Of a stretch of DNA of 64,000 nucleotides, positions 45,343 through 54,119 are shown piece by piece (within the stretch, counting starts at the first letter, position 1; the number at the start of each line of letters is the position of its first letter). The DNA is from an uncultured Phascolarctobacterium sp. GTDB taxonomy: Bacteria > Bacillota > Negativicutes > Acidaminococcales > Acidaminococcaceae. The notes beneath the pieces were generated by a model. The model was not told the origin of the DNA. It did not search any database and was given only the letters and a program-made list of their open reading frames with translations. The position numbers were made by a program, and so were the translations under genes. The DNA is taken from the NCBI GenBank assembly GCA_947589605.1, contig CANQBR010000006.1, positions 1-64,000 of the forward strand, written 5' to 3'.

Positions 45343-45600
45343 TTTGGAGTGTGAAGTGTGGAGTGTGGAGTTAAGGAATGCACAGCACACTTCCTTCCCC
45401 TTGCACATCGTACCGATCGTGTCAGTTGTGCCGGGGAAGCCCGGGACAAGCTCAGTGTGCTGTATTTTTTGCCCAGCGACTTCGTTCAACGGGCTGGCGT
45501 GCTACGAGTTTCAGGTGCTTCCCCGGCTCGATCATATAAGTCAGATGAGCGGTACAAGAGAGAAGTTATATGAGGGCGGTGTCGTGAAAAAACTTTCGGA
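45342..45600. repeat. Dispersed intergenic element with GTGGAGT tract
   Basis: It starts with repeated GTGTGGAG words, then carries GGGAAGCCCGGGACAAGCTCA near 45446, as in the first 250 bases of the window. No coding support; short open frames here are low complexity. It lies between porin 1 and the porin remnant. Confidence 0.55.
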
Positions 45601-45747
45601 CAAAAAGAGACGGTTCTAAAAGACGAGAAGTTTTCGAAAGGGGAAAGGATTTAAGCAACAAAGCAAAATTCAAAAGCGAGATGCTCGAAAAGCTCTCGCA
45701 AAATGCTTTACATCATATTGTAAATTGCAGGAAAAAGCAAAAAGACA

Positions 45748-45883
45748 AAGGCTACAGTTTGATGGGTTGCTATACCGTGGCCCAAAATATGGTGGCGGGC
45801 ATCGAATGGTACGACCTGAAGACCATGGACGTTTACGACATCAGGATGAAGACCCTGTGGCCCAATCGGTGCTGACCTTCTGA
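45748..45883 (+). pseudogene. Remnant of a third SLH porin (C-terminal fragment)
   Basis: The translation KGYSLMGCYTVAQNMVAGIEWYDLK, then RMKTLWP, matches the last strands of porin 2 (GYSLMGYYTVAKNMVAGVEWYDLK; MRTLWTQLVLSF). Signal peptide, SLH domain and most of the barrel are gone. At the end a single base is missing: restoring one A would read W-T-Q-S-V-L-T-F-stop, the normal porin terminus, at 45883. A porin-type terminator follows at 45912. So this is a deleted and frameshifted paralogue, not an independent small gene. Confidence 0.85.
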
Positions 45884-45911
45884 GATCGCACAGATCGCAA
45901 AAATTTTCGAG

Positions 45912-45935
45912 GGACGCGTGAGCGTCCCCTTTTCT
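45912..45935 (+). terminator. Terminator behind the porin remnant
   Basis: GGGACGC/GCGTCCC stem (45912-45918 with 45923-45929) with a GTGA loop, followed by CTTTTCT. Homologous to the terminators of the two intact porins. Confidence 0.75.
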
Positions 45936-45979
45936 GTTGCCCGAAAGAGCAGATGTTCTCGGAAAAAGAAGAGCATAAC

Positions 45980-46180
45980 GGTCAAATGCAAAAGCAGCTG
46001 ACTTTTCAAAATAGCGGGGCTGTCTCATAAGTAAGACCAAAGTCCACATCCATCGTGAAAAAGATGGTGGTCCCTCAGGCTCAAATGCAAAAACAACTCG
46101 CATTTAAAAAAGGGCAAAGATGCTCCGCATTCAAATGCAAACTACTCCGACTTTTTGAGAAAGACAGCGCGGCCCGCGGC
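45980..46180. repeat. Second array of ~50-bp degenerate repeats
   Basis: The word TCAAATGCAAA recurs at 45982, 46081 and 46131, spaced 99 and 50 bp, and units include GACTTTT-type dyads (GACTTTTTGAGAAAG near 46149). Same general design as the array at 43337-43545. No gene seen. Confidence 0.6.
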
Positions 46181-46267
46181 CTAAAACAAAGGCCGCTTAT
46201 TTTTTTGCGCATTTTTCGGCTCGCATCAAGCTCTTTGATAAAATTTTTAAGAAAATTCACAAAAGTC

Positions 46268-46295
46268 TTGTGGGGGGGTACAAGTATGCTATACT
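46268..46295 (+). promoter_or_regulatory. Promoter of SLH porin 2
   Basis: TTGTGG (46268-46273) and TATACT (46290-46295, 5/6) are separated by 16 bp and sit about 145 bases before the gene. The -35 is weak. Confidence 0.5.
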
Positions 46296-46438
46296 TGCGG
46301 TAAACGAGGGCGAAGTTTTCTCCTCGTTCGGTAAACTGCAAAACTCTCCGCGGCCGAGCGATACGCAAAGGGAACGAGGACACTTTGGTGGGGATCGATC
46401 GCCTAGAATTTTGCAAAAGCAAAAAAGGAGAAAAGATG

Positions 46439-47674
46439 ATGAAGAAAAGTCTTATCTTTGCCATGGCTATGGCTCTGGGCGTAACTGCCTCTGCCTATGC
46501 CGCCAACCCCTTCTCCGATGTACCTGCAGGTCATTGGGCTTATGACAGCATCGAGAAACTGGCTGCTGCCGGCGTTATCGACGGCTACGGCGACGGCACT
46601 TTCGGCGGCGATAAACTGATGACCCGTTATGAAATGGCTCAGATCGTTGCCCGGGCTATGGCCAACGGTGCCAACGTGGATAAATTGGCCGCAGAATTTG
46701 CCGACGAACTGGATGCTCTGGGCGTTCGTGTTGCCAACTTGGAGAAAAAAGCCGACGCTGTGAAGATCGCGGGTGAGATCCGCGCTCATTATGCCAACAT
46801 CAGCGGTACCCGCCCTTTCTTCAAAGATGATTCTTGGTCAAAACTGCGTACTCGTATCTGGTTCAAAGGCCAAGTGAACGACGATTGGACCTATGTGGGC
46901 ATGATCCAGAATGAGCAGGACTTCCGCAATAATACCGGCGACGAGAGAACGGACTTCCAACGTGCTTACCTTGAGGGCCGCTTGGGAGGCGTTGACGTGC
47001 AGGCCGGCCGTATCGACACCACCGACATCACCGGCGGCAACATTTACGATATTCGCTTCGACGGCGTGAAGCTGACCTACGGCAAAGAGATCAAATTGAT
47101 TGGCCGCGCCGGCAAAGCCACCGATGCTTTCGAACACTATATGGATCAAAGCGGCGATACCTACTCCATCGAGGCAGTGGCTGACCTGGGCAAGGTAGGC
47201 GACATCCACGGCGGTTGGTGGAAATTCAAAGACCTAAATTTCCTTGATGTGGTAGATCTCGATAACAATATTTGGACCGCAGGTTTGAATTTGAACGTGG
47301 TAAAAGATCTGCAACTGACTGCCGACTATATCAAATCCAACGCACACTTTCAAAATTTCTATGGGGATGAGACGGACAATGACGGTTATGTTATCGGCTT
47401 GAACTATAAAGGCGCAGCCGCCAACAAACCAGGAAGTTGGGGCCTCCATGCCAAATACTATCATCAGGGAGCTTCTTCCTACATCGCTCATACCATGAAC
47501 GGTTTGCATGGGGACGGTGTTGAGTATACAGGCTTCAAAGGTTACAGCCTCATGGGTTACTACACCGTGGCCAAGAACATGGTGGCCGGCGTTGAGTGGT
47601 ACGATCTCAAGCCTTTGGAATACCCCGATATGAATATGAGGACTTTGTGGACTCAGTTGGTGCTCAGCTTCTAA
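46439..47674 (+). CDS. SLH-domain outer-membrane porin, copy 2
   Basis: A 411-residue paralogue of porin 1. The signal peptide ends ASAYA-AN, followed by an SLH domain (NPFSDVPAGHWAYDSIEKLAAAGVIDGYGDGTFGG), the same coiled stalk (ANLEKKADAVKIAGEIRAHYA) and a beta-barrel ending MRTLWTQLVLSF. AAGGAG at 46425-46430 is eight bases from ATG 46439; the ATG just before (46436) is also possible. The N-terminal 110 residues are almost identical to porin 1 while the barrels differ in length and loops, as expected if surface loops diversify. It probably forms a general diffusion pore. Confidence 0.93.
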   Translation: MKKSLIFAMAMALGVTASAYAANPFSDVPAGHWAYDSIEKLAAAGVIDGYGDGTFGGDKLMTRYEMAQIVARAMANGANVDKLAAEFADELDALGVRVANLEKKADAVKIAGEIRAHYANISGTRPFFKDDSWSKLRTRIWFKGQVNDDWTYVGMIQNEQDFRNNTGDERTDFQRAYLEGRLGGVDVQAGRIDTTDITGGNIYDIRFDGVKLTYGKEIKLIGRAGKATDAFEHYMDQSGDTYSIEAVADLGKVGDIHGGWWKFKDLNFLDVVDLDNNIWTAGLNLNVVKDLQLTADYIKSNAHFQNFYGDETDNDGYVIGLNYKGAAANKPGSWGLHAKYYHQGASSYIAHTMNGLHGDGVEYTGFKGYSLMGYYTVAKNMVAGVEWYDLKPLEYPDMNMRTLWTQLVLSF

Positions 47675-47700
47675 AATTTCACAAGCCGCAAAACTTTCCG

Positions 47701-47732
47701 AGGGACGCTCAAAAGGCGTCTCTCTTTTTTGT
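47701..47732 (+). terminator. Terminator of porin 2
   Basis: An 8-bp stem (47701-47708 with 47716-47723, one G-U pair) is followed by CTTTTTTG. Third copy of the porin terminator type. Confidence 0.8.
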
Positions 47733-47828
47733 TGAGCGTTCGACGGAAAAAGCAACGATGCAGAAGATTTGCATTGCTCAAAATAGGCACGACATTTAAA
47801 AAGAGAAGAGCAGCATAACGCGAGAGGG

Positions 47829-48005
47829 GCCGCTTTTTTGAAAGGAAGATTTTTTCGCGGTCAAAAGCAAAGCGTGCTCGCATTTTCGGGAAAAGGAGAG
47901 GCGCCGCAGGCTCGAACGTCTAGGCCGCACATTTTTCGAAAAAGGCAGAGGAGCTACGGGGGCATAGGCGAGCTTCGCCGACTTTTCGAAAAAGGCAGAG
48001 AAGTT
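47829..48005. repeat. Third array of ~50-bp degenerate repeats
   Basis: Units near 47829, 47876, 47927 and 47976 (47-51 bp apart) contain CATTTTTCGAAAAAGGCAGAG-like cores. This matches the array before porin 1, so the porin locus is flanked on both sides. The rest of the gap up to pnp (48143) shows no clear promoter. Confidence 0.65.
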
Positions 48006-48142
48006 TAAATTCGAGGGCTTGAACTTGAGTTTCTTCTTTTCGCAAAGAGAAAAACTTTCTCGCCGCGGGCAAAAGGAATTTTTCCCGATGCGTCGAATAT
48101 GCAACAGGTAAACTGTGAAAAGAAGATAGGAGGCATAAAGTT

Positions 48143-50221
48143 ATGCAAAGTTACACCATGGACCTGGGCGGCAGGCCCCTCACCATCGAGATCGGCAAGA
48201 TAGCCAAACAGGCTAACGGTTCCTGCATGGTGCGCTACGGGGACACCGTCATCGTAGTGGCCGCCACCGGCACCAAGACCCCCCGCGAAGGCGTGGACTT
48301 TTTCCCGCTGACCGTAGATTTTGAAGAAAAGATGTACGCCGTAGGCAAGATCCCCGGCGGTTTTATCAGAAGAGAGGGCAGGCCCAGCGAGCAGGCCATC
48401 CTCACCAGCCGCCTCATCGACCGGCCCATCCGCCCCATGTTCCCCGAAGGCTATCACAATGACGTGCAGATAGTGGCCACCGCCGTATCAGTAGACCCGG
48501 ACAACGCCCCCGATATGCCGGCCATGGTGGGCGCTTCCTGCGCTCTCTCCATTTCCGACATCCCCTTCGAAGGGCCCATCGCCGGCGTGAGGGTAGGCCT
48601 CATCGACGGCAAATTCATCATCAACCCCACGGTGGAGCAGGCAGAGCTCTCCCTCTTGAATTTGGCAGTGGCCGGCACCAAAGATGCCATCCTCATGGTG
48701 GAAGCCGGAGCCAAAGAAGTTTCCGAGCAAGTGATGCTGGACGCCATCTTCTTCGGTCATGAAGCGATCAAAGAGTTGGTGGCCTTCCAAGAAAAGATCG
48801 TGGCCGAAGTGGGCAAGCCCAAGATGGAGGTAGAAAAATATGCGCCTCCCGCAGAATTGGCCGAAGAGATCGAAGCTTACGGGGCCGAGCAATTGAAGGC
48901 CGCTTTGATGGACGCCAACAAACTGCAGCGGGAAGAGAACGTGGCCCGCATCAAAGGAGAGATCGCCGAAGCTTTCATGGCCAAATATCCCGACAATGCC
49001 GCCGACGTTGCCTACATCACCCAAAAATTGGTGAAGAAGATCGTGCGCCGCACCATCTCCGTAGATAAGATCCGTCCCGACGGCCGTCAACTGAACGAAG
49101 TGCGCCCTGTGAGCTGCGAAGTGGGCCTTTTGCCCAGAGCTCACGGCAGCTCCCTCTTCACCAGAGGCCAAACTCAGATCCTCAACGGCTTGGCCCTCGC
49201 TCCCTTGCGTGAGGCTCAAACTTTGGACGGCCTCGGCACCGAAGACAGCAAGCGCTATATCCATCACTACAACTTCCCGCCTTACAGCGTAGGCGAGACC
49301 AAACCTCTGCGCAGCCCCGGCCGCCGGGAGATCGGCCACGGTGCTTTGGCAGAGCGGGCTTTGAGACCGGTGATCCCTTCCGAAGAAGAATTCCCCTACG
49401 CCATCCGCCTCGTCTCGGAAGTGCTGGAGTCTAACGGCTCTTCCTCCATGGGCAGCGTGTGCGCTTCCACCCTTTCCTTGATGGATGCCGGTGTGCCCAT
49501 CAAGGCGCCGGTAGCAGGTGTGGCCATGGGCTTGGTGAAAGACGGAGACTACTTCACCATCCTCACCGATATCCAAGGCCTGGAAGACGCTCTCGGCGAT
49601 ATGGACTTCAAAGTGGCCGGCACCGCCAAAGGCATCACCGCCATCCAGATGGACATCAAGATCGACGGCATCAACAAAGACATCTTCACTCAGGCTCTGG
49701 CTCAGGCCAAAGAGGGCAGAGAGTTCATCATGGGCAAGATGCTGGAGTGCATCGATCACTATCGGCCGCAGCTGTCTAAATATGCGCCCAAGATCACCAG
49801 CATCACCATCGACGTAGACAAGATCGCCAAGGTGATCGGCCCCGGCGGCAAGACCGTTAAGCACATCGTAGAAGAGAGCGGCGCCAAGATCGACATCGAA
49901 GAGAGCGGCCGCATCTACATCGCCGCCGTGAACAGCGAGGCTGCCGAGAAAGCCATCAAGATGATCAACGCCATCATCGAAGAGGCAGTGCCCGGAAAGA
50001 TTTATACCGGCAAAGTCACCCGCCTGATGAATTTCGGCGCCTTCGTGGAGATCCTGCCCGGCAAAGAGGGCTTGGTCCACATCTCTCAACTTTCCACGGA
50101 GCGGGTGGAGAAAGTGGAAGACGTGGTATCCGTCGGCGACGAGATCGTGGTGAAAGTGACCGATATCGACCAAAAAGGCCGCATCAATCTTTCCCGCAAG
50201 GCCGTGCTGCTGAGGAGATAA
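48143..50221 (+). CDS. pnp: Polyribonucleotide nucleotidyltransferase (PNPase)
   Basis: A phosphorolytic 3'-5' exoribonuclease and part of the RNA degradation machinery. The 692-residue protein has two RNase PH domains (first: [27 protein letters not shown] region; second: [35 protein letters not shown]), a helical linker, a KH domain ([12 protein letters not shown]) and a C-terminal S1 domain ([28 protein letters not shown]). The Asp-rich active site ([19 protein letters not shown]) is intact. AGGAGG lies upstream. dut follows six bases later. No rpsO precedes it, unlike many bacteria. Confidence 0.97.
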   Translation: MQSYTMDLGGRPLTIEIGKIAKQANGSCMVRYGDTVIVVAATGTKTPREGVDFFPLTVDFEEKMYAVGKIPGGFIRREGRPSEQAILTSRLIDRPIRPMFPEGYHNDVQIVATAVSVDPDNAPDMPAMVGASCALSISDIPFEGPIAGVRVGLIDGKFIINPTVEQAELSLLNLAVAGTKDAILMVEAGAKEVSEQVMLDAIFFGHEAIKELVAFQEKIVAEVGKPKMEVEKYAPPAELAEEIEAYGAEQLKAALMDANKLQREENVARIKGEIAEAFMAKYPDNAADVAYITQKLVKKIVRRTISVDKIRPDGRQLNEVRPVSCEVGLLPRAHGSSLFTRGQTQILNGLALAPLREAQTLDGLGTEDSKRYIHHYNFPPYSVGETKPLRSPGRREIGHGALAERALRPVIPSEEEFPYAIRLVSEVLESNGSSSMGSVCASTLSLMDAGVPIKAPVAGVAMGLVKDGDYFTILTDIQGLEDALGDMDFKVAGTAKGITAIQMDIKIDGINKDIFTQALAQAKEGREFIMGKMLECIDHYRPQLSKYAPKITSITIDVDKIAKVIGPGGKTVKHIVEESGAKIDIEESGRIYIAAVNSEAAEKAIKMINAIIEEAVPGKIYTGKVTRLMNFGAFVEILPGKEGLVHISQLSTERVEKVEDVVSVGDEIVVKVTDIDQKGRINLSRKAVLLRR

Positions 50222-50227
50222 AAAGCC

Positions 50228-50674
50228 ATGAGGCAAAGAGGTTTCGTCAAGGTCAGCGCCTATAAGGACGCCGATTTTCCCCTGCCGGAGCGCAAGACCA
50301 AATTTTCCGCGGGCTACGATTTTTGCCTGCCCGAGGCCGTGACCTTGGAGCCGGGGAAGATAACTTTGGTGCCCACCGGCATCAAGGCTTACATGCAGCC
50401 GGGAGAATTTTTGGGCCTGCACATCCGCAGCAGCATGGCGGTGAAGAAGGGGCTGCTCTTGGTGAACAGCGTGGGCATCATCGACGCCGATTATTACGAT
50501 AATCCCGAGAACGAAGGCCACATCCTTTTGGCTCTGCTGAACACGAAAGAGGAAGCCCTCACTTTGCCCAAAGGGGAGAGGGTGGCTCAGGGCATCTTCT
50601 ACAACTTTTTGCTGGCGGACGGCGACGAGGCGCAGGCTCTGCGCAGCGGCGGCATCGGCTCCACGAAAAGCTGA
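50228..50674 (+). CDS. dut: dUTP diphosphatase
   Basis: Hydrolyses dUTP to dUMP, keeping uracil out of DNA. The 148-residue protein has the trimeric dUTPase motifs: SAGYDF (1), IRSSMAVKKGL (2), NSVGIIDADYYDNPEN (3, with catalytic Asp and Tyr), GERVAQGIF (4) and RSGGIGSTKS (5, the C-terminal loop that closes the site). It begins immediately after pnp, so probably co-transcribed. Confidence 0.93.
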   Translation: MRQRGFVKVSAYKDADFPLPERKTKFSAGYDFCLPEAVTLEPGKITLVPTGIKAYMQPGEFLGLHIRSSMAVKKGLLLVNSVGIIDADYYDNPENEGHILLALLNTKEEALTLPKGERVAQGIFYNFLLADGDEAQALRSGGIGSTKS

Positions 50675-50693
50675 AGTATTTTCCTTGACAAAG

Positions 50694-50717
50694 ATTTTTT
50701 CTAAATGTATAATTTTT
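50694..50717 (+). promoter_or_regulatory. Promoter of the lysine operon
   Basis: TTGACA begins at 50694 and TATAAT follows about 17 bp later, ahead of the lysine riboswitch. Both hexamers match consensus. Confidence 0.75.
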
Positions 50718-50730
50718 TTGACGAACAAAA

Positions 50731-50892
50731 AGATAGAGGCGCGGGAAGCATGAGTAACCTGATGAGCGGCAGCGATGAAACGGGAGAAAGGGCCACCGCC
50801 GAAGTGGAGCGCCGGGCGCGGCGGTCTGCTGGGACGGCAGCGAAGAGCTGACGTACTGTCGCCGAGCATGAGGCTTGAGCGGAGGGCTATCT
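50731..50892 (+). ncRNA. Lysine riboswitch (L-box)
   Basis: The P1 stem pairs AGATAG (50731-50736) with CTATCT (50887-50892). Between them are the conserved L-box elements in order: AGAGGCGC, AUGAGUA, GAUGA, GGG-AA-AGGCCACCGCCGAAG, CUGCUGGG, ACUGUC and CGGAGGGCUAUC. The terminator follows at 50910. Lysine binding would favour termination and switch off dapB-asd-lysC-dapA. The position before dapB agrees with the identification. Confidence 0.95.
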
Positions 50893-50909
50893 CGCATTAC
50901 AGGCATTGT

Positions 50910-50948
50910 AACCGTTGAGAGCCGCCGAAGCCCTCAACGGTTTTCTTT
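50910..50948 (+). terminator. Riboswitch-controlled terminator before dapB
   Basis: A 10-bp stem (50910-50919 with 50933-50942) followed by TTCTTTT lies 18 bases after the lysine aptamer and 20 bases before dapB. Confidence 0.9.
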
Positions 50949-50969
50949 TAAAGAAAAGGAGTGGGAAAA

Positions 50970-51746
50970 ATGATCAAAGTTTTGGTGAACGGTGCCTTGG
51001 GCCGCATGGGCGGCGAAGTGGTGAAACAGGTGTGCGCCGAAAAGGAAATGGAATTGGTGGGCGTGAGCGATATCTTCAGCAAACCTCTCACCTTGCCGGA
51101 CGGCAGCACCATGACCACTTACAGCGATACCGTGGCCGCCGTCAAAGCCACCAAGCCCGACGTGATGGTGGACTTCACCCGGCCCGATGTGGTGATGGTC
51201 ACTTTGCGCAAAGTGCTGCCTTTGGGCGTGCGCTGCGTGGTGGGCACCACCGGCTTCACTCCCCACAGTTTGGAGGAAGTGGATCAATTGGCTCATAAAC
51301 ACGACACCGCCGTGCTGGTAGCTCCCAACTTTTCTTTGGGCGCCGTGGTGATGATCAAATTGGCCGCAGAAGCCGCCAAATATTTCCCCAACGTGGAGAT
51401 CATCGAAAAACATCACGATAAAAAACTGGACGCTCCCAGCGGCACCGCCATCTTGACGGCTCAGAAGATAGCCGAGGTGCGGGGCTATCTGCGCCAGGGG
51501 CATGTGAACGAGATCGAGACCCTGCGCAACGTACGGGGCGGCGATATGCAGGGCATGCGCATCCACAGCGTGCGGCTGCCGGGTTATGTGGCTTCTCAGG
51601 AAGTCATCTTCGGCGGTCAGGGCGAGACTCTGCGCATCTGCAACGACCCGGTGAGCAGAGAATGCTACATGCCCGGCGTGGTCTTGGGCTGCAAACGCAT
51701 CCTCGACAAAAAAGGCCTCATCTACGGCCTCGACAAATTGCTGTGA
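50970..51746 (+). CDS. dapB: 4-hydroxy-tetrahydrodipicolinate reductase
   Basis: Reduces the DapA product to tetrahydrodipicolinate on the route to meso-diaminopimelate and lysine. The 258-residue protein has the NAD(P) site VNGALGRMGGEVVK, the VDFTRPD and GTTGFT loops, and the catalytic EKHHDKKLDAPSGTA. AAGGAG nine bases before ATG 50970 supports this start over GTG 50961. First gene behind the lysine riboswitch. Confidence 0.95.
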   Translation: MIKVLVNGALGRMGGEVVKQVCAEKEMELVGVSDIFSKPLTLPDGSTMTTYSDTVAAVKATKPDVMVDFTRPDVVMVTLRKVLPLGVRCVVGTTGFTPHSLEEVDQLAHKHDTAVLVAPNFSLGAVVMIKLAAEAAKYFPNVEIIEKHHDKKLDAPSGTAILTAQKIAEVRGYLRQGHVNEIETLRNVRGGDMQGMRIHSVRLPGYVASQEVIFGGQGETLRICNDPVSRECYMPGVVLGCKRILDKKGLIYGLDKLL

Positions 51747-51819
51747 TCTTTATCAAAAACGGCAGTCGAAAAATTTTTGCGGAAATTTTCAAATAAACAA
51801 GTAAGACGGGAGAATGACA

Positions 51820-52884
51820 ATGAAGAAGTACAATGTAGCCATTTTGGGAGCTACCGGCGCAGTAGGCGGCGAATTTTTACGGCTCATCGCCGAGAGAAAT
51901 TTTCCTTTTGCAGAATTGAGGCTGTTGGCCTCTAAACGCAGCGCCGGCAAGAAGATGGACTTTTTGGGCAAGACCTACACCGTAGAGGAAGCCACTGCCG
52001 CTTCTTTTAAAGACATCGACATCGCTCTCTTCGCCGGGGGCAGCATCTCCAAAGAGTTCGCTCCTCACGCAGTGAAGGCCGGGGCCGTGGTCATCGACAA
52101 TTCCAGCGCCTTCAGGATGGACCCCGAGGTGCCCCTGATCGTGCCGGAGGTCAACCCGGGCGCCATCGCCGCTCATAAGGGCATCATCGCCAACCCCAAC
52201 TGTTCCACCATCATCATGGTGATGGCCTTAAAGCCTCTTTACGATCTGGCCAAGATCAAAAGGATCGTGGTCTCCACCTATCAGGCAGTGTCGGGAGCAG
52301 GCAAAGAAGGCATCGACGAATTGACCGACGAAGTGAATGCTTACGTGAGGGGAGAAGAGATGGAGGCGAAGATCCTCCCCACTACCTCCATGCCCAAGCA
52401 TTATCCCATCGCCTTCAATCTCATCCCGCAGATAGACGTCTTCCTCGACAATCTCTACAGCAAAGAAGAGATGAAGATGGTGAACGAGACGAGAAAAATT
52501 TTGAACGACTATGATATCGGCATCACCGCCACCACCGTGAGAGTGCCTGTCTATCGCAGCCACAGCGAGGCCGTGAACGTTGAATTCGAACACGATCTGG
52601 AACTTAAAGACATGGCCGCTGCCATGGACGCCTTCCCGGGCCTCAAGATGCTGGACGATCCGCAAAATCAGCTCTATCCCATGCCTCTCTACACTTCCGA
52701 CAAGAACGATTGCTACGTGGGCCGTCTGCGTCGGGACGAATCGCAGCCCAACACTTTCAACTTCTGGGTGGTGGGCGATCAGATCAGAAAGGGCGCCGCT
52801 TTGAACGCTCTGCAGATCGCCGAAGTGATGATAGAGCAGGGCCTCATCGAAGAATGGCAGGCCAAAAGGGGAGGCGTTGAGTGA
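51820..52884 (+). CDS. asd: Aspartate-semialdehyde dehydrogenase
   Basis: Makes aspartate semialdehyde from aspartyl phosphate, the branch point for lysine, threonine and methionine. The 354-residue protein has the NADP site AILGATGAVGGEF, the active-site Cys in NPNCSTIIMV and the phosphate/His region further on. GGGAG lies eight bases before ATG 51820. The stop shares one base with the lysC start, so the two are coupled. Confidence 0.96.
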   Translation: MKKYNVAILGATGAVGGEFLRLIAERNFPFAELRLLASKRSAGKKMDFLGKTYTVEEATAASFKDIDIALFAGGSISKEFAPHAVKAGAVVIDNSSAFRMDPEVPLIVPEVNPGAIAAHKGIIANPNCSTIIMVMALKPLYDLAKIKRIVVSTYQAVSGAGKEGIDELTDEVNAYVRGEEMEAKILPTTSMPKHYPIAFNLIPQIDVFLDNLYSKEEMKMVNETRKILNDYDIGITATTVRVPVYRSHSEAVNVEFEHDLELKDMAAAMDAFPGLKMLDDPQNQLYPMPLYTSDKNDCYVGRLRRDESQPNTFNFWVVGDQIRKGAALNALQIAEVMIEQGLIEEWQAKRGGVE

Positions 52885-54101
52885 TGCGCATCATCGTGCA
52901 AAAATTCGGCGGCACTTCTGTGGCGACAGAAGAAGCACGCGTCGCCGCCAAAGATAAGATCTTGCAAGCTATCGAAAAAGGCTACTCCCCCGTGGTAGTG
53001 GTCAGCGCCATGGGCAGAAGGGGAGCACCCTATGCCACCGACACTCTCATCGACGTGCTGAAAGAAGCCAACATCTCCGTGAACGTGAGAGAGATGGACG
53101 TGATGATGTGCTGCGGCGAGATCATCTCCAGTTGCGTGATGGCCGCCACTTTGCAGCGCTTCGGCCTCAACGCCCAAGCTCTCACCGGCGGCCAGGCCGG
53201 CATCATCACCGACAGTCAGTTCGGCGCCGCCCGCATCAAAAACATCAACACCGACAATCTCATCCACCTTTTAGAGTCGGGCATCACCCCCGTGGTGTGC
53301 GGCTTTCAGGGGATGACGGAGATGAACCGCAAGTTCACCACCTTGGGCCGGGGCGGCAGCGACACCACCGGCGCCGCTTTGGGCGCTGCTTTGAAGGCCG
53401 AGTTCGTCGAGATCTACACCGACGTGGACGGTATCATGACCGCAGACCCCCGCATCGTGAAAGAAGCCAACATTTTAGACGTGGTCTCTTACAGCGAAGT
53501 GTGCCAGATGGCCAACAACGGAGCAAAAGTGATCCATCCCCGGGCAGTGGAGATCGCCATGCGCAACAACCTGCCCATGTATGTGAAGTCTACCTTCAGC
53601 GATGCCCCCGGCACTCTCATCACCGCCTCCGGTCACAATTTGACCGTGGGGGACGTGCCCATCAACGAAAAAGTGGCCAGCAGCATCGCCCACGAATTGG
53701 ATCTCACTCAATTCAGAGTGGCCCTCGACCCGCTCGATGTGGCGGCCGGTCGGCAGCTTTTCGGCGACTTGGCCAAGGCCGGCATCAGCGTGGGCTGTTT
53801 GAACCTGTCGGAGAAAGAGGCTATGTTTGCCGTCTTCGATAAAGATGCCCAGCGCACCGAAGAAACTCTTAAAGCTGCCAAGTTCTCCTATCAGAAGAAC
53901 GAAGATTGTGCGAAAGTCACCGTGGTAGGCAGCGCCATGGGCGGTCTGCCCGGCGTGATGGCCACCTTCGTGGCTGCCTTGGCCGAGAAAAATATCGCCA
54001 TCCTGCAGACCATGGATTCGGATATCACCATCGCCGCCATCATCAAGCGGGAAAATGTGGTAGAAGCAGTCACCGCCCTGCACAGGGCTTTCAATCTGTA
54101 A
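52884..54101 (+). CDS. lysC: Aspartate kinase
   Basis: Phosphorylates aspartate, the first step of the pathway. The 405-residue monofunctional kinase shows KFGGTSVA at the N-terminus, the FTTLGRGGSDTTGAALG and YTDVDGIMTADPR active-site motifs, and two C-terminal ACT domains typical of lysine-sensitive enzymes. It starts on the last base of the asd stop (TGATG). Under the lysine riboswitch, so probably regulated at RNA level and by feedback. Confidence 0.95.
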   Translation: MRIIVQKFGGTSVATEEARVAAKDKILQAIEKGYSPVVVVSAMGRRGAPYATDTLIDVLKEANISVNVREMDVMMCCGEIISSCVMAATLQRFGLNAQALTGGQAGIITDSQFGAARIKNINTDNLIHLLESGITPVVCGFQGMTEMNRKFTTLGRGGSDTTGAALGAALKAEFVEIYTDVDGIMTADPRIVKEANILDVVSYSEVCQMANNGAKVIHPRAVEIAMRNNLPMYVKSTFSDAPGTLITASGHNLTVGDVPINEKVASSIAHELDLTQFRVALDPLDVAAGRQLFGDLAKAGISVGCLNLSEKEAMFAVFDKDAQRTEETLKAAKFSYQKNEDCAKVTVVGSAMGGLPGVMATFVAALAEKNIAILQTMDSDITIAAIIKRENVVEAVTALHRAFNL

Positions 54102-54119
54102 AAAAGAGGAGGGGCTCTT

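Noticed and set aside
45681-45875. Independent 64-residue protein
   Set aside because: Its second half is the porin C-terminus with a frameshift; treated as a pseudogene fragment.
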